Positions 11,437 to 19,632 of a stretch of DNA of 64,000 bases are shown piece after piece. Both the position numbers and the translations under genes were made by a program. This DNA is from Candidatus Acetothermia bacterium (GTDB lineage: Bacteria; Bipolaricaulota; Bipolaricaulia; Bipolaricaulales; Bipolaricaulaceae): the NCBI GenBank assembly GCA_024653305.1, contig JANLFW010000007.1, positions 1 through 64,000 on the forward strand. Reading direction: 5' to 3'. Every line of letters begins with the position of its first letter. The first letter of the stretch is position 1. Below the pieces are notes generated by a model. It saw nothing but the letters and a program-made list of their open reading frames with translations, had not been told where the DNA came from and searched no databases.

Positions 11437-12062
11437 TTGCCCTCCTTGCCTGAGGGATCATATCCGGGCAGGGGGAGGTGGGCTAGGATCTCCGCGGAAA
11501 CCCGATCCGGGGGCAAGGTGCCGTCGATCACGTACCCCCGGGGGATGGAGCGGATGAGCTCCAGGTACGCCACCCGGACCTGGGTGAAGAACGCGAGGCC
11601 CTCCCCCTCGAACCGGTCCCGCTCCCGGGTGCGCTCGTAGGCCACTTGGGGCGGGAGGTCCAAGAGAAACACGTAGTCCGGCTCCAACCCCCCGGTCGCC
11701 AGCTGATTGAGCCGCTGGATCAGCCCCAGGTCCACCCCTCGCCCCCGCCCCTGATAGGCGCAGGTGGAGAGCGTGTACCTAGAACACAGCACCCACTTCC
11801 CCGCGCCGAGCGCCGGCCGGATCACGTCCTCCACGTGCTCGTGCCGGTCGGCAACCATCAGGAACAGCTCGGTCAGAGGATGCATGCGCTGCACCGGATC
11901 GAGCAGGAGCTCGCGCAGCTTCTGCCCCAAGGGCGTGCCCCCCGGCTCGCGGGTGGTGAGCACGGGGACCCCCCGGGCGGTAAGGGCTTGGGCGAGGAGC
12001 TTGAGCTGGGTGGACTTCCCCGACGCGTCCGGCCCCTCCAGCACGATGAACAAGGGCTTCAC
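11394..12062 (-). CDS. tmk: Thymidylate kinase
   Basis: A 222-aa dTMP kinase. It has the P-loop LEGPDASGKSTQ at the N-terminus, DRHEHVEDVIRPAL with the DRx motif, and SRYTLSTCAYQGRGRG in the substrate/LID area. The GTG at 12062 overlaps the lspA stop (GTGA) and has GGAGG five bases upstream; an ATG four codons earlier is the alternative. The C-terminus runs 43 bp into dnaN and is longer than usual (ending ASERTSFSG), so its last residues are probably non-essential. Confidence 0.93.
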   Translation of the reverse strand: MKPLFIVLEGPDASGKSTQLKLLAQALTARGVPVLTTREPGGTPLGQKLRELLLDPVQRMHPLTELFLMVADRHEHVEDVIRPALGAGKWVLCSRYTLSTCAYQGRGRGVDLGLIQRLNQLATGGLEPDYVFLLDLPPQVAYERTRERDRFEGEGLAFFTQVRVAYLELIRSIPRGYVIDGTLPPDRVSAEILAHLPLPGYDPSGKEGKWRSSASERTSFSG

Positions 12063-12508
12063 CGCCTCCTCCATAGGATCCCCACCGCCAGCACCGCCGC
12101 CCCGAGCACGATTGCCGTGTCCGCCACGTTGAACACCGGCCAATGGGGGAGCTCCAGGAAGTCCAGCACATATCCCCAACGCAGGCGATCGATCACGTTG
12201 CCCACCGCCCCGGCCAACACCAACGCCCCCCCGAACCGGACGGCGCGCCCCCCCCACCGCCCGCTGACCAGGACGCCGAGGAGGGCCGCACTCACCCCGA
12301 GGGACACGGCGATGAACGCGGACTTGTGCTCGGGGAACAGGCCAAACGCCCCGCCCAGGTTGTGGGCCCGGGTCAGCCGGAGGAACGACCCAAGGAGGGG
12401 GCGGGACTGCCCCAGGACGAGGTGCTCCGTCGCCCAGGCCTTCGTCGCCTGATCCGCCGCCAGGACGAGGGCGGCGGTCACCAGCGGCCACGGTCCGGGA
12501 ACATGCAT
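12059..12508 (-). CDS. lspA: Lipoprotein signal peptidase II
   Basis: A 149-aa inner-membrane aspartyl protease that cleaves prolipoprotein signal peptides after Lgt acts. The catalytic Asp pair is in the signatures GAVGNVIDRLRWGYVLDF and FNVADTAIV; NLGGAFG is also present. Four membrane helices fit the family. The ATG at 12508 was chosen because TAGACT (12517-12522) lies eight bases upstream with a possible TTTGCC -35 and no SD, so it looks leaderless. tmk follows with a four-base overlap. Confidence 0.94.
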   Translation of the reverse strand: MHVPGPWPLVTAALVLAADQATKAWATEHLVLGQSRPLLGSFLRLTRAHNLGGAFGLFPEHKSAFIAVSLGVSAALLGVLVSGRWGGRAVRFGGALVLAGAVGNVIDRLRWGYVLDFLELPHWPVFNVADTAIVLGAAVLAVGILWRRR

Positions 12509-12516
12509 GACGTTCC

Positions 12517-12546
12517 AGTCTACCGTGCCTCCCCCACGCGGGCAAA
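12517..12546 (-). promoter_or_regulatory. Promoter of leaderless lspA
   Basis: TTTGCC (12541-12546), 18 bp, TAGACT (12517-12522), then eight bases to the ATG. Confidence 0.5.
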
Positions 12547-12622
12547 GGGACGCCCCACCGCGGAGCCTCCCCCTTCCTTGTCCTGGTCCGCCCCGCGGTT
12601 TACCCTTACCCACGGACGGACG

Positions 12623-13186
12623 ATGCCAAACCTGTACATCGCGCTCTTGCATTTCCCGATGCGGGATCGTGCCGGGAACGTGGTGGCCACCGCCATCACC
12701 TCGATCGACGTCCCGGACATCGCCCGCACCGCGCGGACGTATGGGGTGATGCGGTTCTACGTGGTGACGCCGCTTGAGAGCCAACGCCGGATCGCGGCGC
12801 GGCTGCGGGAGTTCTGGCTCGCGGAGGAGACCGCCAATCGTCGGGAGGCGCTGGAGCCGGTGGCGATCCAGGAGGATCTCGAGGACTGTTACGCGGAGAT
12901 CTCCCGCTTGGAGGGGCAGGCCCCAGCGGTGTGGGGCACGAGCGCCCGGGCCGGGCTTCCCTACCCCCAGCTCAGCTGGGAGGAGGCACGCCGGCTCCTG
13001 CGGGCGCGGCCGACCCTGATCCTGTTCGGCACCGGACACGGGATGGCCGAGGAGTTGCTGGCCGCGTGCGACGCGCTCCTGCCCCCCGTGCGGGCGGGGG
13101 CCGGGTACAATCACCTTTCGGTACGGGCTGCAGCGGCCATCATCCTAGATCGACTGAAAGGAGAGGATCATGACGGGGATGGATGA
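12623..13186 (+). CDS. SPOUT-type RNA methyltransferase (TM1570-like)
   Basis: A 187-aa protein resembling the small SPOUT methyltransferases found beside trmD and rplS in Thermotoga. The knotted SAM-binding C-terminal half has LILFGTGHGMAEELL and YNHLSVRAAAAIILDRL. The N-terminal half has TSIDVPDIARTARTYGVMRF. It probably methylates a tRNA or rRNA base, but the target is not known. The same order (this gene, rplS, lepB) supports the assignment. The ATG follows GGACGGACG, a weak SD. It overlaps rplS by 17 bp. Confidence 0.82.
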   Translation: MPNLYIALLHFPMRDRAGNVVATAITSIDVPDIARTARTYGVMRFYVVTPLESQRRIAARLREFWLAEETANRREALEPVAIQEDLEDCYAEISRLEGQAPAVWGTSARAGLPYPQLSWEEARRLLRARPTLILFGTGHGMAEELLAACDALLPPVRAGAGYNHLSVRAAAAIILDRLKGEDHDGDG

Positions 13187-13508
13187 CCTGATCCACGCGC
13201 TAGAAGCCGAACACAAGCGGGAGATACCGGAATTCCGGCCCGGGGACATCATCCGGTGTTACGAGCGGGTATCGGAGGGGGCCCGGGAGCGGCTCCAGCC
13301 GTTCGAGGGCGTGGTGCTCAAGATCTCCGGTTCCGGGACGCGAACGATGGTGACCGTACGCAAGGTGGCGGCCGGGGTGGGAGTGGAGCGCACCGTGCCC
13401 GTGTACTCCCCGAAGTTGGAGCGGATCGAGGTGGTCAAGCGCCACGGCATCCGCAAGGGCCGGCCGTACTGGCTGCGCCGGGTGGCCCGCATCCACAAGA
13501 TCGGATGA
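13170..13508 (+). CDS. rplS: 50S ribosomal protein L19
   Basis: A 112-aa L19 at the 30S-50S interface. The hallmark stretches are FRPGDIIRCYERVSEGARER, FEGVVLKISGSG, RTVPVYSPKLERIEVVKRH and KGRPYWLR. AAAGGAGAGG precedes the ATG. It overlaps the preceding methyltransferase gene and is coupled to lepB by an ATGA overlap. Confidence 0.97.
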   Translation: MTGMDDLIHALEAEHKREIPEFRPGDIIRCYERVSEGARERLQPFEGVVLKISGSGTRTMVTVRKVAAGVGVERTVPVYSPKLERIEVVKRHGIRKGRPYWLRRVARIHKIG

Positions 13509-14428
13509 GCTGGCGTTGGCCGTGGCAGAGACGGGGCCCGCCTAAGAAGGAGAAGAAGCCCCCGTGGATCGTCCGCCTCCTCCGGCGGCGTGGGGTGCAC
13601 CTCTCCCCCCGCGCGGAGTGGGCCCTGGGGTGGGTCGAAACCATCGTCGAGGTCGGGGTCATCTTCTGGCTCACCATCACCTTCGTCACCGTGCGGATGA
13701 CCGTGCCCACAGGGTCCATGAAGCCGACCATCGAAGAAGGGGACTCGTTCTTCGTGGACATCCTGTCCTACCATTTCCGCGACCCCACCCCGGGGAGCGT
13801 GATCGTGTTCTGGCACCTCGAGGAGTTGCGGATCACCGAAGTCCGGGCGGGGAGCGCGGCGGCCCAGGCCGGCCTCGAGCCCGGGGACTGGATCGTCGCC
13901 CCCGGGTACCCGACGATCGGCGTCGGCGGGGAGCCCGTGCCCTCGATGGTCACCCTGAACCGCCGCATCCAGGCCGCTCAGGGGACGACGCTCGCGTTCA
14001 CCGTGCTCCGGGAGGCCCTCGGGCACAAAACCCTCACCGTGGCCGTGCCCCAGGGGGCAAAGGATCTTGACGATCTTGGGATCAAGGCCCGGGTCCGCAA
14101 CGCCCGCTACGTGAAGCGCCTGATCGCCGTGGGGGGACAGACGGTGTGGATCGCCTCGGACGGCAAGGTGATGGTGGACGGCGTCCCTCTGGCCCGGATC
14201 GCCGACCGCACCTACTGGACCCATGGCCCGGGGATGCGGTACGGGGTGGAGCCGACCTTGGTGCCGCAGGACCACTACTTCGTGCTCGGCGACAACACCA
14301 TGAACTCCTACGACTCCCGGTACTGGGGGTTCGTGCCGGTGGAGGACTTCATCGGGTGCCCGTTCTTCCGGGTGTGGCCGTTCCGGAGGTTCGGCCCGAT
14401 GAACGGGTATTTCTGGTCCGCCCTCTAG
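13505..14428 (+). CDS. lepB: Signal peptidase I with an inserted PDZ-like domain
   Basis: A 307-aa inner-membrane Ser/Lys peptidase that removes signal peptides. One N-terminal membrane helix (about 40-62, ending FWLTITFVTV) leads to box B, VPTGSMKPTI, with the nucleophile Ser. The general-base Lys is in VKRLIAVGGQTVW, and box E is LGDNTMNSYDSRYWGFV. Between boxes B and D, about residues 108-185, lies a PDZ-like unit: EVRAGSAAAQAGLEPGDWIV, then VTLNRRIQAAQGTTLAFTV. Ordinary LepB proteins lack it. The ATG overlaps the rplS stop (ATGA). Confidence 0.93.
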   Translation: MSWRWPWQRRGPPKKEKKPPWIVRLLRRRGVHLSPRAEWALGWVETIVEVGVIFWLTITFVTVRMTVPTGSMKPTIEEGDSFFVDILSYHFRDPTPGSVIVFWHLEELRITEVRAGSAAAQAGLEPGDWIVAPGYPTIGVGGEPVPSMVTLNRRIQAAQGTTLAFTVLREALGHKTLTVAVPQGAKDLDDLGIKARVRNARYVKRLIAVGGQTVWIASDGKVMVDGVPLARIADRTYWTHGPGMRYGVEPTLVPQDHYFVLGDNTMNSYDSRYWGFVPVEDFIGCPFFRVWPFRRFGPMNGYFWSAL

Positions 14429-15009
14429 GGGAGCGCGCGCCGCTTGCGGTACCGCTCTTCCCGCCACGGGTCGCCCACGTCGTGGTAGCCACGCTCCTCC
14501 CAGTACCCACGCCGAAACTCTGTCAGGAACTCCAGTGCCGTGAGGTACTTGGCGCTCTTCCACGCGTACAGGGAGGGGATCACCAGGCGCAGCGGGTGCC
14601 CATGCTCCAGCGGCAGCGCCGCCCCGTTCAAGCGGTAGGCGACGAGGCTTCCTGCGGCGAGGAAGTGGCCGTAGGGGATGTTGGTGGAGTAGCCCTCGCG
14701 GCCGTAGGCCATGACCCAGCGCACGTCGGAGGTGGGCCGGACGAGGTCGGCGAGGACGCGGGTGGACACCCCTTCCCACACGAGGTCCCGCACGCTCCAA
14801 CCGGTCACGCAGTGGAAGTCCTGGGTCACCACCGTGTTGGGAAGCCGCAGGAGCTCCGCCCACGAGAGCTCGACCGGATGGGCCACGCTCCCGTACAGGC
14901 GGAGACGGAACCGGGCAAGGTCGGCAGGCGGCACCGGGCCGATGTCGAACGGGATAGGCCGGTCCACCCATCGCTGCCCAGGAGGCAGACGATCGTCCCC
15001 AGCCGCCAT
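14425..15009 (-). CDS. Molybdopterin-dependent oxidoreductase, YuiH/sulfite-oxidase fold
   Basis: A 194-aa soluble protein of the small sulfite-oxidase-fold family (YuiH-like). It has the molybdenum-ligand cysteine in [12 protein letters not shown] and the typical downstream stretches [31 protein letters not shown] and [20 protein letters not shown]. No Tat or Sec signal is seen, so it is probably cytoplasmic. The substrate is unknown for this group. It ends four bases into lepB, tail to tail, and is divergent from orn. Confidence 0.9.
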   Translation of the reverse strand: MAAGDDRLPPGQRWVDRPIPFDIGPVPPADLARFRLRLYGSVAHPVELSWAELLRLPNTVVTQDFHCVTGWSVRDLVWEGVSTRVLADLVRPTSDVRWVMAYGREGYSTNIPYGHFLAAGSLVAYRLNGAALPLEHGHPLRLVIPSLYAWKSAKYLTALEFLTEFRRGYWEERGYHDVGDPWREERYRKRRALP

Positions 15010-15113
15010 GGGCCAACCCTACCCGAATGGCGGTCCCCGCGCAACCCGGCAGCGGACCTAAGGGGAACGGAGTATCCTCGCCCCACCCGGGGAGGCCGGG
15101 GGAAAGGACGCGC

Positions 15114-15671
15114 ATGCCGGAACGGCAAGACCCGAGCAATCTGGTGTGGATCGACCTCGAGACCACCGGGCTGGACCCGGAGACGTGTGCCATCCTGGAG
15201 ATCGCCACCATCGTCACGGACAAGGACCTAAACGTGATCGCCCAGGGGCCGAACCTCGTGATCCATCAGCCGGAGCACGTGCTCGCGGGGCTGGACGATT
15301 GGGCCAGGCGGCAACACGAGGCGTCTGGGCTCCTGGCCGAGGTCCGGCGGTCGCGGGTCACCCTGACCGAGGCCGAGGAAGGGACGCTGGCGTCCGTGGC
15401 CGCGCATTGCCCACCCGGGGCGTGTCCCCTCGCCGGGAGCTCAGTGTGCTTCGACCGCCGGTTCCTCATCAAGCACATGCCTCGGCTCAACGCGCACCTC
15501 AATTACCGGCAGGTGGACGTGAGCACGGTGAAGGAGCTCGTCAAGCGGTGGTACCCGGACAAGGCGCTGCCGGAGGGCAAGGCGTCACGGCATCGGGCCC
15601 TGCCCGATATCCTCGATTCCATCGAGGAGCTCCGCTACTACCGGACGGTGGTGTTCCGCCCAAGCGTCTGA
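15114..15671 (+). CDS. orn: Oligoribonuclease
   Basis: A 185-aa DEDDh 3'-5' exonuclease that degrades 2-5-nt RNAs and pGpG. The motifs are Exo[15 protein letters not shown], ExoII with [10 protein letters not shown], and Exo[23 protein letters not shown] with the catalytic His and Asp. The ATG at 15114 gives the usual family start ([10 protein letters not shown]); the upstream in-frame extension has no family character. Confidence 0.95.
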   Translation: MPERQDPSNLVWIDLETTGLDPETCAILEIATIVTDKDLNVIAQGPNLVIHQPEHVLAGLDDWARRQHEASGLLAEVRRSRVTLTEAEEGTLASVAAHCPPGACPLAGSSVCFDRRFLIKHMPRLNAHLNYRQVDVSTVKELVKRWYPDKALPEGKASRHRALPDILDSIEELRYYRTVVFRPSV

Positions 15672-15716
15672 GCTCAGGCTTCCGATGCTCGGTGGCCTCT
15701 TCGGTGCGGTTGGGCG

Positions 15717-16493
15717 TCATAGCTCCACGAGCTCGAGGTCGCGGGCGTTGCGGATGGTCCGCCCCGGCCGGAGCACGGCCACCCGGCGCACGGTCCCGCC
15801 GTAGGCCCGGGAGGTGAACAAGGTCAGGCAGCGGTCCTGGAACAGGTGCGTGGGAGCGGACGGCTGGTGGGACCGCACCAGGGCCTTGAGCCCCAGCCGC
15901 CCGACCACTTCTGCGAAGTAGTCGCGGCCGAACGTGGGCCGGCCGAACGGGTCGGGACCAACGGCGTACCCCGGGGCATCCGCCCAGTCCCCCCATGTCA
16001 TCTTCCGCCAGTCCGCCGACCCGAGCTCGATCCGGACGATGTCGTCGATGCGGGCTACATCGGGGAGCGCCCCGTGCACGGCGAGGACCCCACCGGGGTG
16101 GTAGGCAGCGAACGGGAGGAACGAGAGCATCCCCCCCAGGGTTCGTTCTTCCGCCGGCGAGAGAGCTTGCCAGAAGTCGGCGGGGGAAAACGGGGCCACC
16201 GCCCACGCCTCGTGGTTGCCCATGAGGAGGACGATCCGGTCCGGGTGGGCGGCCTTGGCCTCGAGGAGGAGGCGGAGGTTCCCGGCCGAGTCCGGGCCGC
16301 GGTCCACGTAGTCCCCGAGGAACACGAGCACGTGGTCCGGGGCCAGGAACCGGGCGAAGACGCGCTCGGTGGCCTCCCGGTCCCCGTGGGTATCGCCCAC
16401 GAACACGGCGGTCCTGTCGGGGGGGAGGCACACCAGCCGCCCTTCCCGTTGGAACAGTTCCCGGAGTTCGGCGAAGAGCTTCGCTTCCGGCAC
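15717..16493 (-). CDS. Serine/threonine protein phosphatase (PPP family)
   Basis: A 258-aa metallophosphoesterase. All PPP metal motifs are present: VFVGDTHGDREATERV (GDxHG), VFLGDYVDRGPDSAGN (GDxVDRG) and LLMGNHEAW (GNHE). Later histidines lie in LAVHGALPD and VRSHQPSAP. It removes phosphate from protein Ser/Thr or from small phosphoesters. The GTG at 16493 sits seven bases after TAGGGT, in keeping with a leaderless start. It faces orn tail to tail. Confidence 0.88.
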   Translation of the reverse strand: MPEAKLFAELRELFQREGRLVCLPPDRTAVFVGDTHGDREATERVFARFLAPDHVLVFLGDYVDRGPDSAGNLRLLLEAKAAHPDRIVLLMGNHEAWAVAPFSPADFWQALSPAEERTLGGMLSFLPFAAYHPGGVLAVHGALPDVARIDDIVRIELGSADWRKMTWGDWADAPGYAVGPDPFGRPTFGRDYFAEVVGRLGLKALVRSHQPSAPTHLFQDRCLTLFTSRAYGGTVRRVAVLRPGRTIRNARDLELVEL

Positions 16494-16500
16494 AGGACAG

Positions 16501-16529
16501 ACCCTACCCCACCCGATTTCCCACGGCAA
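16501..16529 (-). promoter_or_regulatory. Promoter of the PPP phosphatase gene
   Basis: TTGCCG (16524-16529), 17 bp, TAGGGT (16501-16506), then seven bases to the GTG start. Confidence 0.55.
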
Positions 16530-16588
16530 TACCCGAAGGCGGAGGTTGTGGTGGGATCCCGCTGATCGAGGCCCGCAAGCCATCCTGA

Positions 16589-16618
16589 TTGGGTGGGACC
16601 ATGGCGCTCGGCTAAGAT
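16589..16618 (+). promoter_or_regulatory. Promoter of the FGGY kinase gene
   Basis: TTGGGT (16589-16594), 18 bp, TAAGAT (16613-16618), followed by a leader with the SD GGGGGGAAG. Confidence 0.5.
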
Positions 16619-16638
16619 CGCTTGGCACAGGGGGGAAG

Positions 16639-18201
16639 ATGAAGGAGTACTTGCTCGGGGTTGACGTGGGCACCCAGGCGACCAAGGGCGTGCTGGTACG
16701 GCCGTCCGGTGAGGTGGTGGCCGTAGCCGCGGAGGAGTACGGGGTACTTCACCCCCAGCCGCTGTGGGCCGAGCAGTGGCCAGATGTGTGGTTACAAGCA
16801 GTATGCAATGTGATCCGCAGGCTGCTTGCGACGCCTGGGCTTTCCCCGCGGGCGGTGGCCGGGGTGTGCGTGAGCACCCTGTACGGCGGGAGCGGGATCC
16901 CCCTGGACGCCTACATGGAGCCGGTCCGGCCGTGCATCATCTGGATGGACCGGCGGGCCACGGCTGAGGTCGATTGGGTCCGAGAGCATGTGGATCTGGA
17001 CGCCCTATTCCACGTCACCGGCAACTGGGTGGACAGCTACTTCGGGTACACCAAGCTCCTGTGGATCAAGCGCGTGGACCCCAAGCACTGGGCCCGGATC
17101 TCCCTGTTCCTCCCGCCCAATGCCTACATCAACTGGCGCCTCACCGGCCAGGTGGCGATCGACCACTCCTCGGCGGGGAACTTGGGGGGCCTCTACGACA
17201 TTCGCGCACACCGCTGGTCGGAGGAGATGGCGCAAGCGCTGGGGATCCCCCTCGACCGCTTGCCCCAGCGGATCGTCCCCTCGGGGGAGGTGATCGGCGA
17301 GGTCACCAAGGAAGGGATGAAGGTTGCGGGGCTGGCCCCGGGGACGCCGGTGCTGGCCGGTGGGGTGGACGCCCCCACGGCCACCCTGGCCGCCGGGGCC
17401 CTTCACCGCGGGGACAACGTGGCGATGATGGGCACCTCCACGTGCTGGGGGGTGATCCACGCCGGCGAGGGGTTCGCGCGGGAGCTGGTGTCCATGCCCC
17501 ACGTGGTGGAAGCGACCGAGAAGTTCTACACCTGGGGCGGATCGGCGACCTCCGGGGCCCTGGCCCGTTGGTTCCGGGACCAGTTGGGTCGGGACGAGGT
17601 CGCGCGCGGGACCGAGGTGGGGAAGGACCCCTATCAGCTCCTCGACGACCTGGCCCGGGCCGTTCCTCCCGGTTGCGAGGGGCTTCTGGCGTTGCCCTAC
17701 TTCATGGGCGAGCGGGCGCCTCTGTGGGACCCGAGCGCGCGTGGCGCCTGGGTCGGGCTCACCCTGTCCCACACCAAGGGCCACCTGTTCCGGGCTCTCC
17801 TCGAGGCCACCGCGTTTGCCTTGCGCCACGCCATCGAGGTCGGAGAGGAGATCGGCCTTCCCTTGAGGGGGGAGACCGTGGTGGTGGGTGGGGTCGCGAA
17901 GTCCCCGCTGTGGCTGTCCATCATCGCCGACGTCACCGGCCGCGCCATCCGCACCCCGGCCACCGAGGGGATCGAGGCCCCGTTGGCCGATGCGTTTCTG
18001 GTCGGGCTGGCCACCGGGTTGGTGGACCGCTACGAACGGATCCAGGAGTGGGTGCGGTACAGCGAACCGGTGCTTCCCCACCCCGAGCGGCACGCCGTAT
18101 ACGACCGGTGGTACGCCCTGTACCACCGGCTGTATGAGGCCCTGCGCCCGTTGCTTCCCGAATTCGGCGGGTCCGCGGGGGATCAGGCGAACACCCGGTA
18201 G
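16639..18201 (+). CDS. FGGY-family carbohydrate kinase (xylulokinase-like)
   Basis: A 520-aa sugar kinase. The N-terminal FGGY domain opens with LLGVDVGTQATKGVLV (phosphate-1 loop) and has CIIWMDRRA. The C-terminal domain has GTSTCWGV, LLALPYFMGERAPLWDPSAR and the GGVAKSPLW signature. It should phosphorylate a ketose or polyol; the substrate is not readable. Its 3' end overlaps the fucose-isomerase-like gene by 19 bp, tail to tail. An isomerase plus a ketose kinase is a typical pair, so they may act in one catabolic route. Confidence 0.9.
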   Translation: MKEYLLGVDVGTQATKGVLVRPSGEVVAVAAEEYGVLHPQPLWAEQWPDVWLQAVCNVIRRLLATPGLSPRAVAGVCVSTLYGGSGIPLDAYMEPVRPCIIWMDRRATAEVDWVREHVDLDALFHVTGNWVDSYFGYTKLLWIKRVDPKHWARISLFLPPNAYINWRLTGQVAIDHSSAGNLGGLYDIRAHRWSEEMAQALGIPLDRLPQRIVPSGEVIGEVTKEGMKVAGLAPGTPVLAGGVDAPTATLAAGALHRGDNVAMMGTSTCWGVIHAGEGFARELVSMPHVVEATEKFYTWGGSATSGALARWFRDQLGRDEVARGTEVGKDPYQLLDDLARAVPPGCEGLLALPYFMGERAPLWDPSARGAWVGLTLSHTKGHLFRALLEATAFALRHAIEVGEEIGLPLRGETVVVGGVAKSPLWLSIIADVTGRAIRTPATEGIEAPLADAFLVGLATGLVDRYERIQEWVRYSEPVLPHPERHAVYDRWYALYHRLYEALRPLLPEFGGSAGDQANTR

Positions 18202-19601
18202 GGGATCCCCAGCATCTTGGCCACCCACACGAGTTCGTCGGTCCAGTCGCCGTACACGCCGTGGATGTGGTTGGAGTCGTACTCGGCGAGGAGCTCGTCG
18301 GGGCCCACCGCGAGGCGGGCGAAGGCGTGGGGCCACTCCGCTTGGGTCGCCGCCGCCTTGCGCTCGGCTTCTTCGCGGGGTAGATCGATGAACTCCCCGG
18401 GCAGGATCGCCAGCCAGTATTGACCGTTCCTGCGGGCCAGGCGGGCCAATGTCACCTTCCCCGGGGTGGCGATGTGGCGGACCGACGCCCCCCCGGCCGG
18501 GAAGTAGAACCCCTGGGGATGAAACTCTACCCTGGGGAGGTTGTCGTGCGGGTCGCAGGAGCGGCCGGCAAAGTAGGTGGGGTGGGTCCCGGAGTTGCAC
18601 AGGTCGAAGATCCCGAGCTCCTCGTCGTAGTGGCGGAGGTCGGCGAACAGGACCGGCTCGCCGGTGATGTGCTTCAGGATCTCCATGGTGAGCGCCCCGT
18701 CCATGTCCGCCTCGGTGGCGGCCACGGTGGGCTCCTTGGCCCCGTTCCAATCGTAGGGGTCGTTGAGGAACGCCTCGGCCACGTCCATGGTCACGAAGTG
18801 GTCGGTGAGCTCAGGCTGGCTCTTGATCCCGAGGAAGTCGAGGTTCATCGCCCTGGCCATCTCCCGGACGGCGATGTAGCTCCGGATCTGGAGCTTGAGT
18901 TTCGCCGGGGTGAGCTGTTTTCCGTCGTAGCGGATCTTCCCCACCTTGGCGGAGAGCCACTGGAACGCGTGTTCCACTTCCTCGTCCGGAGCTTCCGCAG
19001 CGCGGCGGACGATCTGCCACTGGTCGATGTGCTCCACGTCCACCCCGAACAAGCTCATCCACTGATCCGGGTTGGCCACTGCAGTGTACATGCCCATGGG
19101 CCGGCCGCCGAACAGGCCGAACGTCTCGCCCTTAAGACGATGGAGCGCGGATCCAGCACGGATGAACGCGAGGACCTTGCGCAGGACCTTGGGGTCGCGG
19201 ATGTCCCCGAATAGACGCCCGTGAAAAGTGCCGATTTGGTCTAAAGCTCCTGCGGCGGCGAGCATCCCCACCATCCCTGGGTAGCGGGGGTTGATGTTGG
19301 AGAAGAGGAGGAATGGCCCGGGGGCGAATCGGCAGGCCACTGCAGCGAGGTGAGGGAAGCTCCACACGGCGAAGTTGAAGACGGTGACTTCACAGCCCTC
19401 GTGGGCCAGGCGCACGGCCTCGTTCCGGGCGAGCTCCGCGGTCCAGATGATCTCCCGGCCAACCACGGGGTCCACTTCACCGCTGGCTTGGAGGGCTTGA
19501 GCCAACCGTTCTTGAAACTGCCGGTTGACCGGTTCGACCTCGTGGTAAACCGATTCCCTCCCATCCGAGAACGTGAGAATCCCTACCCTCCCCTTCTTCA
19601 T
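18183..19601 (-). CDS. L-fucose/L-arabinose isomerase-like protein
   Basis: A 472-aa protein of the fucose-isomerase-like family (COG2407 type). It begins RVGILTFSDGRESVYHE, has the Rossmann-like N-terminal half (VTVFNFAVWSFPHLAAVACR) and, further on, AATEADMDGALTMEILKHIT and FDLCNSGTHPTYFAG, which in this family carry metal/substrate-binding acidic and His residues. The enzymes interconvert aldoses and ketoses. It ends the LacI-controlled sugar cluster and has SD AAGGAGG before the ATG. The true sugar is uncertain. Confidence 0.82.
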   Translation of the reverse strand: MKKGRVGILTFSDGRESVYHEVEPVNRQFQERLAQALQASGEVDPVVGREIIWTAELARNEAVRLAHEGCEVTVFNFAVWSFPHLAAVACRFAPGPFLLFSNINPRYPGMVGMLAAAGALDQIGTFHGRLFGDIRDPKVLRKVLAFIRAGSALHRLKGETFGLFGGRPMGMYTAVANPDQWMSLFGVDVEHIDQWQIVRRAAEAPDEEVEHAFQWLSAKVGKIRYDGKQLTPAKLKLQIRSYIAVREMARAMNLDFLGIKSQPELTDHFVTMDVAEAFLNDPYDWNGAKEPTVAATEADMDGALTMEILKHITGEPVLFADLRHYDEELGIFDLCNSGTHPTYFAGRSCDPHDNLPRVEFHPQGFYFPAGGASVRHIATPGKVTLARLARRNGQYWLAILPGEFIDLPREEAERKAAATQAEWPHAFARLAVGPDELLAEYDSNHIHGVYGDWTDELVWVAKMLGIPYRVFA

Positions 19602-19632
19602 GTTGGCCTCCTTTCGCGGTTTTTCTGTTGCG

